Positions 1 through 10,873 of a DNA stretch of 64,000 bases are shown in pieces. Position 1 is the stretch's first letter. Every line of letters starts with the position of its first letter. Source of the stretch: Diplosphaera chodatii (taxonomy: Eukaryota > Chlorophyta > Trebouxiophyceae > Prasiolales > Stichococcaceae); NCBI GenBank assembly GCA_032358165.1, contig JAALGY010000015.1, positions 1,798,001-1,862,000 on the forward strand. Reading direction: 5' to 3'. The position numbers and the translations under genes were made by a program. Under the pieces are notes generated by a model that did not search any database, was not told the origin of the DNA, and worked only from the letters and a program-made list of their open reading frames with translations.

Positions 1-231
1 CCGGCCGGGTGGAAGCCCGGGAATCGTCGGCATATCGCCATCCAAAACTACCAGGAAGCCAGCCCCAATGGACGCTTGTATCTGCAGCGACACAAGGCGG
101 CAATCAGCTGGACGGCAGACCGACCGAGAAACACAAGCAGCAAGCACACCTAATAAGGGCGTCGCACATGGTACATATGCTGAGAGTACTGTCCAGAACA
201 TATACACAAACCTCACCCAGAGTGCTGGACT

Positions 232-973
232 TTATCGTGACTTCTTGCCGTCCTTCTGCAGCGCCTTCACCTCCTTGTCTGAGAGCACCTTCACATGGGC
301 CAGCAGGCGTGCCTGTTGCACAGCAGCACCATGTCACCACTAGTTCCGAAAATGCCTCACGTTGTTGCGTCTTGTGCATGGTAGTGGTGTCGATGCATCT
401 GATCAGGCTTTGCTCCGGCAGACTGCAGGACAGACCTGCCGTGCAAGGCCGTCATTGCGCAGCTGCAGGAAGCACCCCATCGCTCCTGTCGACACATCGG
501 CTCGTCGAACACCACTCACTGTCTGCTCACAGCGTGGCTGAACAGCAGACAGCCCGGCATGAGCACAGCACCTCACCTATGAGTGACCCATTCAGCAAGA
601 TGCCCGGAGCAGCCTACGGGCAAATTCAGCAGGACTCAGTACGTCACACAGCAGGCATGAGACGTTGCTGACTTGTGAAAAGTGTACAGCTTTATCATCT
701 GATCACCTGGTTGAATTGCACCAGCGAGTACACCCAGTCTGCAAAGCGGGTGTTGCTGATGCGGTACTTTCGCTCCTGAGCATCTGCGATGGTAAAGACT
801 CCCACACCCGCAACCGCCACCACCAGCAAGCAGGCCACGAAGCCGACCCGATACAGCCACTTCATCCGGGGCGACAGCATCTTGTACTCTGGCTGCTGCT
901 GCTGCTGCTGCGGGGGCGGCGGAGGCGGCGGCGGCGGCGGACGCGCCCCTGCAGCACGTCCCCTGCTGCTCAT
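232..973 (-). CDS. Small membrane protein with polyPro/polyGln N-terminus, unidentified
   Basis: I do not recognise this 135-residue protein. Four exons join in phase with GT-AG borders: 973-734, 613-577, 485-436 and 312-232. It starts at an ATG followed by a short basic stretch, then about 10 prolines and 6 glutamines (residues 12-27). A strong hydrophobic segment follows (about residues 43-62, rich in V/A/G/L). A second, weaker hydrophobic stretch lies near residues 81-100 (motif APGILLNGSLIGAMG), and the tail is basic and hydrophilic (ending DGKKSR). This suggests a small one- or two-pass organellar or endomembrane protein, which is inference. The proline/glutamine run is encoded by CTG/CGG microsatellite DNA and may vary in length. 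Confidence 0.6.
891..942. repeat. CTG/CGG-type trinucleotide microsatellite
   Basis: A run of CTG triplets passes directly into GGC/GGCGG triplets. On the minus strand it encodes the Pro and Gln tracts of the small membrane protein. Pure-repeat DNA inside coding sequence is prone to length polymorphism. Confidence 0.85.
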
Positions 974-1478
974 GCCTTGATACGGGCTAGCAGAGAGTTG
1001 ATTCTGACGGATCGTTGAGCCGTGTACAGCCTGAAGTTTTGGCGTGCAGCGCACGGCAGATGCTGAGCGCGGCGGGACTTGTCTGAACACCGGCGATCAA
1101 CACTCTGCGTAGGGGTGGCTTGCCACCGGCAGTACTACAACAATGGGCTAATTGCCACGCATTGTCGTGAATATTTGTGATGTCGCAAGCCATGTGTAGG
1201 AACGCCATTGGCCAGTTGCATGATTGCCGAAACTGACTGGAAGCAGGAAGACGACAGCTGAAGTCCTGGCTGAGCTCCTGGCTGGCTGACTCTGCCGGGT
1301 CCTGATCAACACGGCAACTGTTGTTTAGACTATCGAAAACATCCAACCGACGTGATCTGCTGCTGAGCCAATGTGCGGCTGCGGACCAGCTGAGATCGCT
1401 GAAGATCCTGCTGCACCGCAGGTGTCAAAGCCGCCAATCTTACTGTATGTAGGCTAGATAGTACACCATTTGCAAGTT
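974..1478. other. Intergenic, no gene seen
   Basis: This lies between the 3' end of the peroxiredoxin gene and the start codon of the small membrane protein, both on the minus strand. It should hold the peroxiredoxin terminator and the promoter of the membrane protein. No convincing ORF, RNA gene or TATA element was found. Confidence 0.5.
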
Positions 1479-2658
1479 CTAGCATTTCAACGTCTTCATC
1501 ATGTCCAGGATCGACTCTGCAGAAGACTCCTTGACCTCCGCGAGGTTGGCCTCCACCTTCTGCGTAGAGCAATGCACATGGTGTTGCTGCCACGGCCCCC
1601 ACTTGACAAGTGTACATGAAGCAACAGCGCAAGCATGAGTGGGGTCAGCGCACCAGCTTGAGGAGGATGCCACCATCGACCAGCGCCGCATACCTGCGAC
1701 AAAGCCGAAATGCTTGCAGCCTGTGATGCCACACACAGCATGCCCCTGTACATATATGCGCATGCACCTCACCTCTGAGACCGCGGCCCAGCTGCAGACG
1801 TGTCACCAGTCTTGGCTGGAATGTCCAGGCCCAGCATGCGCGTCATGCCGCCATGTTCATCGGCAATCAGGGCAATCTGCGGAAAGACATGAATGCACAT
1901 CGGTCTTGCTCACATTAATAAAACACACTGCAGCGCCTGCACTGGTGGAGCCGCGTCCCGTACTTGGCTGTTGGCATTGCCGTGCTTCTTCGCCCACTCC
2001 TCAAGCTGAGATGCTGGCGCCACGGCGGCACACGCAATCTGCTTGATGCCCGCCTGCTTCAGCTTGTCTGCCTGCATTTACTTTCGCACAGAAATGTGTG
2101 GCAAACGGCTGAACGCATGACAGGTCATACATGTTATATGAACGAAGCGGAGTCAGCAAAACAAGAGGCGAGCTCTCACATTCTTGAGAAAGTCTGGCAG
2201 GTGCGCCTCGCTGCAAACTTTGCCCATGTCCGGCACGCCAAACAGGGCGACGAGCTTCCCCTACGTATGCAAGTGTAGACACTGGGCCTTTATAGCCGTT
2301 GTTCTTATCACGTCTGCAGCAGCTGCAGTAATTGCCATCCATGCATGATGCAACACCCATGCACGAGGCGCAGCACAAGTACCCGCATGAGGGCTGCCAG
2401 GGTGATCTCCTTCCCGTCTGCGAAAACCTTGAGATCTTCTCTAAGCGTCAGGTCCCGGCGGCGGTTGAGGCTGATGTTGCACGCAATGCTGCCAAGGTCT
2501 GAGTTCTGGTGGCCAGCGGGGACCGAGTATGAATCATAGTTTTGCGCCTGCTGTGGCTGGCTGGCTGCGCTGGAGGCAAACACTCTGGTTGCTTGCAGGG
2601 GCTGCGATGTGCGCAACGCCGCCGAAGCCCGGAGCAACGCTGTGTACGACTGCTGCAT
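1479..2658 (-). CDS. Type II (Prx5-like) peroxiredoxin with divergent active-site loop
   Basis: Six exons join in phase: 2658-2383, 2260-2180, 2071-1964, 1876-1773, 1693-1654 and 1559-1479. The start is the ATG of MQQSYTALLRAS, followed by a Ser/Ala/Arg-rich stretch that could be an organellar targeting peptide. Family marks include the strand/helix TLAAL, GKLVALFGVP, the presumed peroxidatic Cys in DMGKVCSEAHLPDF (the family has CSxxHLPxF here), ADKLKQAGI, EEWAKKHG, a DIPAKTG loop and RYAALVDGG. The C-terminus ESILDMMKTL matches the final helix of type II peroxiredoxins. Oddly, the usual P-x3-T-x2-C around the catalytic Cys reads P-D-M-G-K-V-C: the Thr is missing and the loop is one residue shorter, so peroxide reduction may be altered. 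It is head-to-head with the gene starting at 3147. Confidence 0.82.
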
Positions 2659-3146
2659 TGGTGCTGCTGGCGCGGATGTGCCGCCGTTACTGTCCACCCT
2701 GGAAACCGGTCAACGGCCAAGCAGGCTCGGGCAGCTCAACAGTTCGTGCTGGAGACTTTGCTGGGAGCACACAAGATGGCTTGACAACACGGGGTGCAAC
2801 AGTGCGATCGGCAGTGTTGTGCTGGCGTGGTGCAACATCTGGATAGCTGGCAAGGGGCCGATGCACGGAACCCGCGTTGCCAACATGCCAAGTCAACATC
2901 GTGATGCTGCCTGTAAATTGTTGCGTCGGTCGTGCATGCAGTTCACGGTACTCAGAGGTGTTGCGCAGCCAGCTCAGTGTGTCGGCTGCCTCCGCAGTGC
3001 ACACACTGGTGGATTGGTCAGTCATGCAGCCTGGCGTGCTGTCCCAACACAGCCGCTTGTGTCAGTCGAGAGTCACACAGGTTCGCGAGCCGGGAACGCA
3101 ATGCCGACGCCGGCAACCGCGCTCGCTGCAATGCAGGGATGTGGTC
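2659..3146. promoter_or_regulatory. Shared upstream region of a divergent gene pair
   Basis: This 488-bp gap separates the start codons of the peroxiredoxin (-) and the plastid-type membrane protein (+), so it must contain 5' UTRs and promoters for both. No clear TATA box was seen. An open frame continues upstream of 3147 on the plus strand, so the plus-strand start could be earlier. Confidence 0.4.
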
Positions 3147-4498
3147 ATGCAGCGCATGCGGCGCACCGCACGCAGCTCCGCATGTACAACCTCGAGCAGG
3201 CAGATGCCGCACGGCGCTGGGCCTGACGATGCACGGACGCCTGATGATGCGCAGATGCAGAGGCAACTGCAACACAGCAGGGGCCTCATGAGGACGGCAG
3301 CAGCAGCCATCGCAGCAGCACTGCTGTTGGCAACGCCACTGCCTGCACCCGCCATCGAGACTGCTGCGCCGTCCGAGGTGATTGCAGCCGCCAAGTCGCT
3401 GCCGCAGCAGGAGGTGGAAAAGGGGAAGGTCTGGCTGCTGCTGGCTGGCGGCTCGGCCGTCCTCTTTGGCGCCACGGTGTTTCTCGAGAAGCAGACGCAG
3501 CTGTTTCCCGCCATCTCCAAAGCCAACCAGGCCATGTCGCAGAGCCGATCCGCCCGTCAGGTGGGCAGCGCTGCCATGCTTGGGATGGTGCAACCCTTGT
3601 CGGCTGCTGCAGCGATGGCGAAAGGCAAGAGCTTTGCAGTTGGCCAGGGTCCAGCGTTCAGGCTCGTGCTGCCACTGCTTCTTGGCAGGGCGGTGTCAAC
3701 TCGGACCAGGAGCAGGCACAGTGGGACCAGCTTCAACAGCAGCGGGGGCAGCCGCAGAACCAGCAGCAGCAGTGGGTGGACCCAGACCCAGTGGATGTCG
3801 ACCCAGTGCTCGCGGGTCTGCAGTCCGCCAGCCAGCGTGTCCTGTCCCCAGAGGCGACTGGTGCTCAGGCGGCACAAGTGCCCTTTGAGCGGCCGGCAGC
3901 GTCCACGGATGCCAGCAACGGTGGCAAGTCGGGCGAGGCGGCCGGTGGCATGGTGATGTTCAACAGCCCTGCTGCCAGCGCCTCCGCAGCACCAGTTCTT
4001 CCCCGGCCGACTGCCACCAGCAGCGCAGCCAGCCAGGCGAGCGCAAATGGCGCTGCGCCACCCGCAGACAGTGCTGCTGCCAAGGAGGCACAGCATCCCG
4101 CGGATCAGCCGGCTCAGCCGCCAGTGCCTGCAGCTGCCGACAGCCAGCCTGCAGCTGCTGCAGAGGAGCTGGGTAGTGGCACTGCAGATGCAGGCAGGAG
4201 CCACAGCCAGGCCTCAGCGGCGGAGCAACCTGCCGGTTCACAAGTGAGATGCTGTCCTGCCCGGAAACCCAACAAACCGTGTGACTAAGTAAGTGGTCAC
4301 ACAAAACGCAAGCCTGCCTTGCAGGAGCAGCAGTCGGCTGTCGGACTTGTTGGCCTGTCAGACGAGGAGCTGGAGAGGGAGATCGCAAAGCGGCAGCAGC
4401 CCGTCGACCTGTCACAGCTATCAGACGAAGACTTGCAGCGTGAGCTGTCGAAACGGCAGCTGGCAGCTGGCATCGTGGAGAATGTGCTCGACTCATGA
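3147..4498 (+). CDS. Plastid-type single-pass membrane protein, unidentified
   Basis: Three exons join in phase: 3147-3560, 3689-4243 and 4325-4498, giving about 380 residues. The N-terminus is rich in Arg, Ser and Thr. It leads into an Ala/Leu-rich hydrophobic stretch ending TPLPAPAIETA, which looks like a bipartite plastid/thylakoid import signal with an A-x-A type cleavage site. A transmembrane helix follows (KVWLLLAGGSAVLFGATVFLE, counted from the Lys). The middle is low complexity (Gln, Ala, Pro, Ser). The C-terminus holds two near repeats, LSDEELEREIAKRQ and LSDEDLQRELSKRQ, likely charged helices. Function is unknown. The start could also be the in-frame ATG at 3288. Thylakoid or envelope location is inference. 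Confidence 0.6.
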
Positions 4499-4812
4499 TG
4501 CCGCAGACAATTCAGACCCAGTTGCATGTTGTGTTGGGATTGACTGTGGTTGGTACTGTGGTTGATACTTATTCAACATGGTTGCTCCTTTGGAAGCCCA
4601 CAAAACGTGCGCAAGCGCCTGCAGCAGGTCCTCATCGTCGCATGTCCAACTCAACGTAATCTCGAACCGCATCGACATTGTATGTCAGCAGATGAACCTT
4701 GAATACTACTGTACATACAGACAAAACCGTGCCTGGCTGCAACATGTCTGCGTTTGCAGACTGCTGGCACCTTGACGTCAGCGTGCAACCTTGGCGACCG
4801 CACACCAGTAGC

Positions 4813-7046
4813 CTAATGCATGAATGTGGGCATGCCGGCGCCTCTGTTGCCATGCCCCATGCGCTGTGGCTGAAATGGCAGTGGCAGCCTGTCCAGATCC
4901 CCGCCTGTGTCAGGCACGGACACTGCCATTGGCACGAGCAAGCCGCGCCAGCCTGGGCTGCCTGGTGCCATGCACTGGCTTGTAGGATGAACAACATGAG
5001 GCCATGAGGCCGCTAGCATCTTGAGTGCACTCGAAGGTGAACAAGGGCGCAGGTCTGTGAGCATTGGCGTGCAAACCTATGATGAAGGGTGTGCCGGGTG
5101 GCCGACCGAAGCGGCTCAGGGGGTGTGGCGGTGCGCCGATGTAGGGCAGTCGCATGGGGCGGTGGCGGGCCGTGCGGTACTCCTCACGGTGCTGCCAGCG
5201 TGTGCGGAACAGCGCCTTCCAGCCGTGCGCGCCCGCAGTGGCCTCTGCAAGCGACGCCTCCCCGAACTCTGCCTCAAACAGCCGGCGCCACAGGCCGTTG
5301 GCGCTGCCAGCCTCCCGCAGCTCCGAGCACACGCACGTCAGGCGCGCCAGGTCCCTGGCCTGCGCACACATCCGTCCACCAAGGTTGTCCACGCTGGGTG
5401 GGTGCGACAGCATCGCGCTTCTGACACTGGTTGGCGGGCACTCGCAGGAACGACAGCTGGGATGTCAGCGATGCTGTCGGCGGCGGCGCACCGACAGCAG
5501 CTCCATTACGCTGATGCGGAGCTCGGACGGCAGGCTCAGGAGTCCGAAGGGGACGGCGACACGGGCCGCGCGGCACAGGTCCGCCACCAGCGGCAGCGTC
5601 ACCCCGTCCTTCAGCGCCAGGACCACGCCGCCGGCACCCTGTCCGTCGGACGCTGCAACGTCTTCCGCGGAGCACCCAGCACCATCGTCATGGCCGTGCC
5701 CATGCCAGGGTGGCTGGTGTGCACTCATCAATGCACTCGTCCCATGCGGCTGCCCTCACCTGCAGCAGGCGGTCCAGCGGCACCCTGTCTGGGACAAGGC
5801 CGCTGTTGCCCCCAGGCAGGACGTCAGAGACGCTGGCCTGCTGGGCAGTGCTGCCGGCAGACGGGACGACAGGTTGCCATGGTGCGGTCGCATAGCGAAC
5901 GATCCCCGCTGCCTCGCCCTGAAGCGCTGTGGCGCGGCCAGCAACCAGGATGTGGCTGCCCATGCGGGTGCAGTGTATGCTTGCCACTGCGCTGGCTGTG
6001 CTGGCGGCCACGCCAGCCAAGCGGTACTGCAGGCTGATGTTGTTTGCCGAGGGGTGTGAGCAAATTGGGACGCCGTGCGCCTCCTGTGCAAGGGTGCATG
6101 AGTGAGCTTGGCAGCATTCAGTCCTGCCAGGCGACAACTGGAACCATCATCTTTGATGTGCATGCCCCTTTGGGCAAATGCTCCACAGGGCTGACCTGGA
6201 ACTCAGGTGAGGGAATGCCCTCCAGCCCACAGTCAACCGCAACTGCGTGGATCACTGCAGCTGCTTGCTGGATGCCGCTCCTCTGCTGCCCAAGCAGCAG
6301 TCGCCCGCCCGGCGCAGGTGGCTGCGGCGCAGGTGGCTGTGGGGCATCACCTGCAGCTGGCACGGCCTTCTGCCGCTTGCCATCCTGACCAGTGCACAGC
6401 CTGCCCGTCAGACAGTCGCCTCGGGCAAGGCGACATGAGGGCGGCCAACAGCCTGCAGACTGGCGGTGCGACTTGCGAGTTCCAGCAGTCCACCTGCACA
6501 GCAGCCTGGCTCCTGGCCTCTGCGGCGTCAGCACAGGCCTGGCGCAGGGGCGGCCGCGAAGTGTCATCCGCTGCCGTTGAGCCACGGCCGGCGCATGCTG
6601 ACGGCGCCGCAGCGCCTGCTGATGGCACGGGAGCATCTCGATGCGGCACTGGCTGCTCACGCTCCATCGGCGCTGCGCCCCGCTGTGCATGCACCCACAG
6701 CATGTCCCCCGAGCAGACGCCCAGCGCTGTCAGCCGCGCGTCTGCGCCGGTCAGGAGGGTCTGCACACCAGAAGTGCTGCGGTTGACGCATCATCGGTGT
6801 GCGGGGTGTGCGCGCATGTGATGATAGCCGACACATGCAGCAGAAGCTCTGTGTCACGCTGTGCGCGACGCATACCTTCTTGTCAAGCGACAGGTCAAGC
6901 TCATCCCCGCAGACACGCAACTCCTGCTGCACAGCTGTCTTTAGCTGGTGCAGCGTGCATGCAGCCGGGACGTCGACCTTGCCGCGCTGCTGCGCATCCA
7001 CCACACGCAGGCGCAGACGCACCCGCTTCTCCGTACTGGTTTTCAT
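4813..7046 (-). CDS. FBXO7-like Ubl / FP / F-box protein
   Basis: Domain order matches FBXO7-family F-box proteins, substrate receptors of SCF (Skp1-Cullin1) ubiquitin ligases that also bind proteasome regulators. An N-terminal ubiquitin-like fold starts MKTSTEKRVRLRLRVVD and ends with LGVCSGDMLWV. A central FP (PI31-like) domain includes AVIHAVAVDCGLEGI and QYRLAGVAAS. An F-box follows: LLSLPSELRISVMELLS joined to ARDLARLTCVCSELR, then LWRRLFEAEFGE and WKALFRTRW. The C-terminus is Arg/Pro/Gly-rich (RFGRPPGTPFIIGGDLDRLP), as in FBXO7. Verified 3' exons are 5713-5492, 5359-5077 and 4904-4813. The exon from the FP start down to 5760 precedes them. Borders around 6030-6220 and within 6220-6870 are not settled. 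It is head-to-head with plastid bL33. Confidence 0.82.
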
Positions 7047-7380
7047 TGCACTCTATGAATTACCTATGGCAACAAGTTGTTCTTCGAATTGACCTTGACG
7101 TCACTGATTACAGAACAATCGACAGAATGCTGGACGCCACCCTGCAGGGACATCGGCCACGCTGCCGCAACACCCGCCACTGACAAGCACGCTGTGTGAC
7201 ACCTGCAGCCCTTCAGTGTACGCGTGCAATCGGCCAGCTCTCTCAGATGAGCTCCTGACAAGATCCTCCGACGACAGGAAGTCGGAAGCACCAGCCTGCT
7301 TGTGGATGCGTGCGCGTCAAGACTGGCAGTGTTTTCACTGTTACGGGCGAGCTCACTCCTGGAACGACGGGGTGGCTGGC
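7047..7380. promoter_or_regulatory. Shared upstream region, FBXO7-like (-) and plastid bL33 (+)
   Basis: Only 334 bp separate the two start codons, so both promoters and 5' UTRs must lie here. No TATA-like element stands out. An open frame extends upstream of the bL33 ATG but shows no protein-like features. Confidence 0.4.
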
Positions 7381-7816
7381 ATGGCGTCACTCGTCAACGC
7401 CCTGTGGGGCAGCCGCCTCAAGCTTGCTTTTGCTGCCCCCACAAGGCCGGCAGCCTCAGCCCCCCGGCAGGTCACCAGCATGGCCAAAAAGAAGGGCGTG
7501 CGGTGCATCGTGACGCTGGAGTGCACAGAGGCGCGGCAGGAGGGCGGCACCCCGTCCCGCTACGTCACCCAGAAGGTTGGCACCCAAGCCCGCCAGCGTG
7601 CCGCGGCGCCCTGCAAACGCCGTTGTGCCGCGAAATCAGCTCACTTGTAACGGTGTCTGGGGACGCTGGTTCACCGTGTCAGCAACAGTGTCGTAGACGG
7701 GCCTGTGCTCAAGGCATTCCCTTTCGCAGAACCGGAAGAACACGTCTGCACGGTTGGAGCTGAAGAAGTACAACAAGTTCCTCAGGCGGATCACGCTGCA
7801 CCGGGAGATCAAGTAG
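7381..7816 (+). CDS. rpl33: Plastid ribosomal protein bL33 precursor, nuclear-encoded
   Basis: This is large-subunit protein bL33 of the plastid ribosome, about 93 residues including a transit peptide. Two exons, 7381-7575 and 7730-7816, join in phase at a GT-AG intron. Residues 1-33 (MASLVNALWGSRLKLAFAAP and on) are basic, Ser/Ala-rich and lack acids, as expected for a chloroplast transit peptide. The mature part begins MAKKKGVRCIVTLECTE. It contains SRYVTQK followed directly by NRKNTSARLELKKYNKF, the bL33 signature, and ends LHREIK. The Cys pairs of zinc-binding bL33 forms are absent apart from single cysteines, as in many plastid forms. The alternative mitochondrial bL33 is less likely given the TSARLELKKY spacing, but the target compartment is inferred. 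Confidence 0.9.
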
Positions 7817-8418
7817 GTGACATCAGATGAACAGCTTCCTGGTTGGGATGACGCCTGACTGCTGCCCAGAACTGGCTGGACATACGGCGTACATGCCTGC
7901 CGTCTAAGCACTGCCAACTGCATGCAGGTGATCCAGGAGGGCAGCCGCACGCTTGCATACGCAAGCCGTGCACTCACAGCCAGTGGGCGGCGCTCGTGCG
8001 AGGCTCGGAGACCAGCAGCTGCATGGGAAGGGATGGGAAGAATTGCTCTGCTTATGTTTGCGCATTGGGGTACCTCCTTGCGACACACTTGCGCAGCCCA
8101 GTTACATGTCCCTCTCAGTGGACGCCGACATATGATTGTGTCGCTCGCAAAGTGTCGAGCCACATGCAATTTTGACGTGCATGTCTTACATCAGGTACCT
8201 TCGTCAGTTTGGGGCATGCAGCAGATACCTTTAACGCCTTTGCTGTCACCACAATGTGATCAACACCTTCTGAATGTTCCATTTCTACAGCATGCTGTGC
8301 GAACAGCCGCGATCCTCAAAAGGCCAGCAGCCTCCAAAACGAGGTACTGCCGCATGCAGCTGATCGATCTGCACGTGCTGATCTGTTTATTACTCGCACT
8401 CTGTTCGGCTGACACTGC
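7817..8418. other. Intergenic, no gene seen
   Basis: This sits between the convergent ends of plastid bL33 (+) and the first SET gene (-). Open frames here have no recognisable protein features and no consistent splice structure. It should carry both 3' UTRs. Confidence 0.45.
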
Positions 8419-10873
8419 TCAGCCGCTGATAAAGCAAGCAACTACCGATGTGCTCAGGTTGGCCGCAGTGCCTGCATTGAACCACTGGCTGTGAGGACCC
8501 ACAGGGTGCATTTGCATGTCCCGGGTGCACTCGGCCCCACATGCGTACGCACGGTCGGCAAGAGCATGAAGGTTGCACAAACTAGGTGTCACTCGCACCC
8601 TGCGTCTGCGACCAATGACTTCAATGGCATTCAGCAGCACCCCTTTTTTCTCAATGCGGAAACGCAGCGCCAGCTGCACGTCAGCACTGCTGCTGGCAGC
8701 CAGCTGCTGCCTGTCCTCCTCCACCGTGGTGGCGAAAGTCGACAACAAAAGGCTACATATGCTGGACAGCGTGTCCAATGCCACAGCCTGCAGACGGCAA
8801 TTGTTGGGTTGTACTGGCGTGTGCGGCATCCTTCTTCCCGGTCACATGCAGCATGATGCGTCAGACGTCGGTCATGTTGGTGCACCTCGGTAGCAGGGGG
8901 TAGCACGGGCGTGCCACTGAAATCTGCCAAGCGCTGCAGCTGGACGCCCTTCAACTCGTCAGCAGACCGCACGCACAGCGCCCGTGTGGCAGCCATTAAC
9001 CGTGGGTCCACAACTGGATCCCGCCCAAAGCTGACCTCCAGGTTGGCCTGCCACGATGGGGTGTAGGGTGACGCAGTGAGGGAGCGTTTTGCAAGCACAC
9101 CTCTTGAGCAGAGATGGAAACATGGTGCAACAGGTGGACATGCCGCGCCTTGGGGCCGGAGAGTTGCAGAGCAAGCAGCAGCTTGGCAATCTCTGGCCGC
9201 AGTGTCAACTCAGCTGAGTTGACACTGCCATCCTGCAATGGACAGTAACTGTAACATGATCTACTCTGCTTGCAACCATAGTCAGTGAATGGACCTGGGC
9301 AGCCCGATGGTGTGCGCACAAGCTGTGCGTGCCATACCCCGCTGATGGCCATGGCGGCCTCAAACAGCCGTAAGTCAAAGCGGAGCTGTACCCGGTCGTG
9401 CGGGTTGTTGGCAACGATGAACCCTGCACGCATGCAAGGATTATGACCAGAAGCGGGAGCAACGATGCACAGAGTGGAATAGCTAATAAAATGGGTGCTG
9501 CATCTGCTTAGCAGGCACTGGGCACCATAGTCTAGCAGCAGGAAGTCGTTGAGCAAATCCCCATAGCTTATGGAGATGCTGTCTCCGGGCCTCACTGTGC
9601 GCAGCAGGAACATCTGCATGAGCAGCAAGACAGTTTATCCCTCCAGCTCAACAGGACAAGGGTGTCGCCAGTATGCCATGCACCTGTGCTGGACGACCTC
9701 ACCTCTATGCCGCCCTTTGACATGGGCCGGACTTTGGCATTTGGCGCGAAGGAGTGGTTGCACATGTCTGCGGAGCAGTGCCAGAGGTTGTCGGCACCAT
9801 GACCATTGGAGATGTTCGCCCCGCAGCATCTTGATGATGCAACACACAACAACCCACCTATCACGGGCAACAGCGCTGCTGGTTTGCCAACGCCGCGTAT
9901 CCTGAAGGCCCGTGAGGAGCAGCACGCCATTGCCCAGCCCAGAGCATTGGCATCCACGGCTGAAAGGGGCCCATCAGCCTCTGCCAAATCCTTGGCCGCA
10001 AAGCTCACAAGCCACTTGCACCTGCGCAAGACCTGCACCTCGCTGCCCTCAGAGCAAGCTCTCCAGCCTCGTCTCGTGACCATTGCTGCGTCACATGGGC
10101 AGCACCAACACACAGTCAGTCAACAGCCGTCCGCTGGCGAAGTGCGCACCTGCACTGACACTGGCGGGTACTGCTCCAGTGCCTTCATGGCTGGAGCCGC
10201 AAAGAACATGGGCAGCCCCTCGACACCCACCGGCAGGCTGCGCACATACGGGGCATAGTGGCTGGCGTCGCCTGCCAGGCGCTCCGCCAGCAGCTGCGCG
10301 CAGGTAGCATCGCAACAATGATGGGGTTGCATGCACGATCACAGGCAGCTGCCAATGCTCAAGGTCACGCTGTTGACACCGAGCAATGGCGGCCACCTGC
10401 AGCGCGAGGCGGGCGCCCCACAGCTCTGCTGGCACCCTGTCGATGAGGGACAGCAGCGCTGGGTCGCTGTCGGCGCCGTAGCTCAGCTGGCACACCGCCG
10501 GGAGCTTGACGATGACATCGTGCTTGTTGCCGGCCTGTGAATGGGTGAACTTGTCAGGGCGCGCTCCATGGGTGAAGCGCAGGAGTTGCACAGGTGGTGC
10601 ATAGCCTGTGCATGTCGTGCATATGTAACCTGAAACACTTGCCTGAGTGGCGATGAGGCCCAGCCCCTGCTGGCGCTCACGGCCGATGGCGACTCCATCC
10701 ACTGCGCCGCCATTGCGGACGACCCAGCTGACAAGCTCGTCTGCATTGTTGGAAGCGACGATGCTGCGGGCAGGCGCCCCCGATGTGCATCGCACTGGCA
10801 GAGGCTTGCGAGCTGGTAGATGATGAGCCGGCGATCTCAGCAGCAGCTGTAGCGGCATGGCTCTGCGCATCAT
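8419..10873 (-). CDS. SET-domain protein methyltransferase, Rubisco-LSMT-like (copy 1)
   Basis: This appears to be a lysine methyltransferase of the split-SET Rubisco-LSMT/SETD family. The start is ATG-ATG at 10873, followed by a basic, Ser/Ala/Pro-rich segment that looks like a plastid transit peptide. Family features in order: NNADELVSWVVRNGG and GVAIGRERQQGLGLIA (SET N-part), PVGVEGLPMFF, ALGWAMACCSSRAF, the substrate/AdoMet motif DMCNHSFAPNAKV, and GDSISISYGDLLNDFLLLDYG with the catalytic SYG tyrosine. GFIVANNPHDRVQLRF follows. After that comes a Rubisco-substrate-binding-like helical domain (LTLRPEIAKLLLALQLS, VRSADELKGVQLQRL, LRFRIEKKGVLLNAI). Multiple introns interrupt it. The last exon and stop codon are uncertain. 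Substrate is unknown. A second related gene lies at 15737-17821. Confidence 0.8.

Noticed and set aside
9..671. Long plus-strand frame of 220 codons at the window start
   Set aside because: It lies antisense to the verified exons of the small membrane protein and has no recognisable protein features.
5021..6037. 338-codon plus-strand frame
   Set aside because: It is antisense to the F-box and FP exons of the FBXO7-like gene. It is open only because GC-rich coding DNA has few stop codons on the opposite strand.
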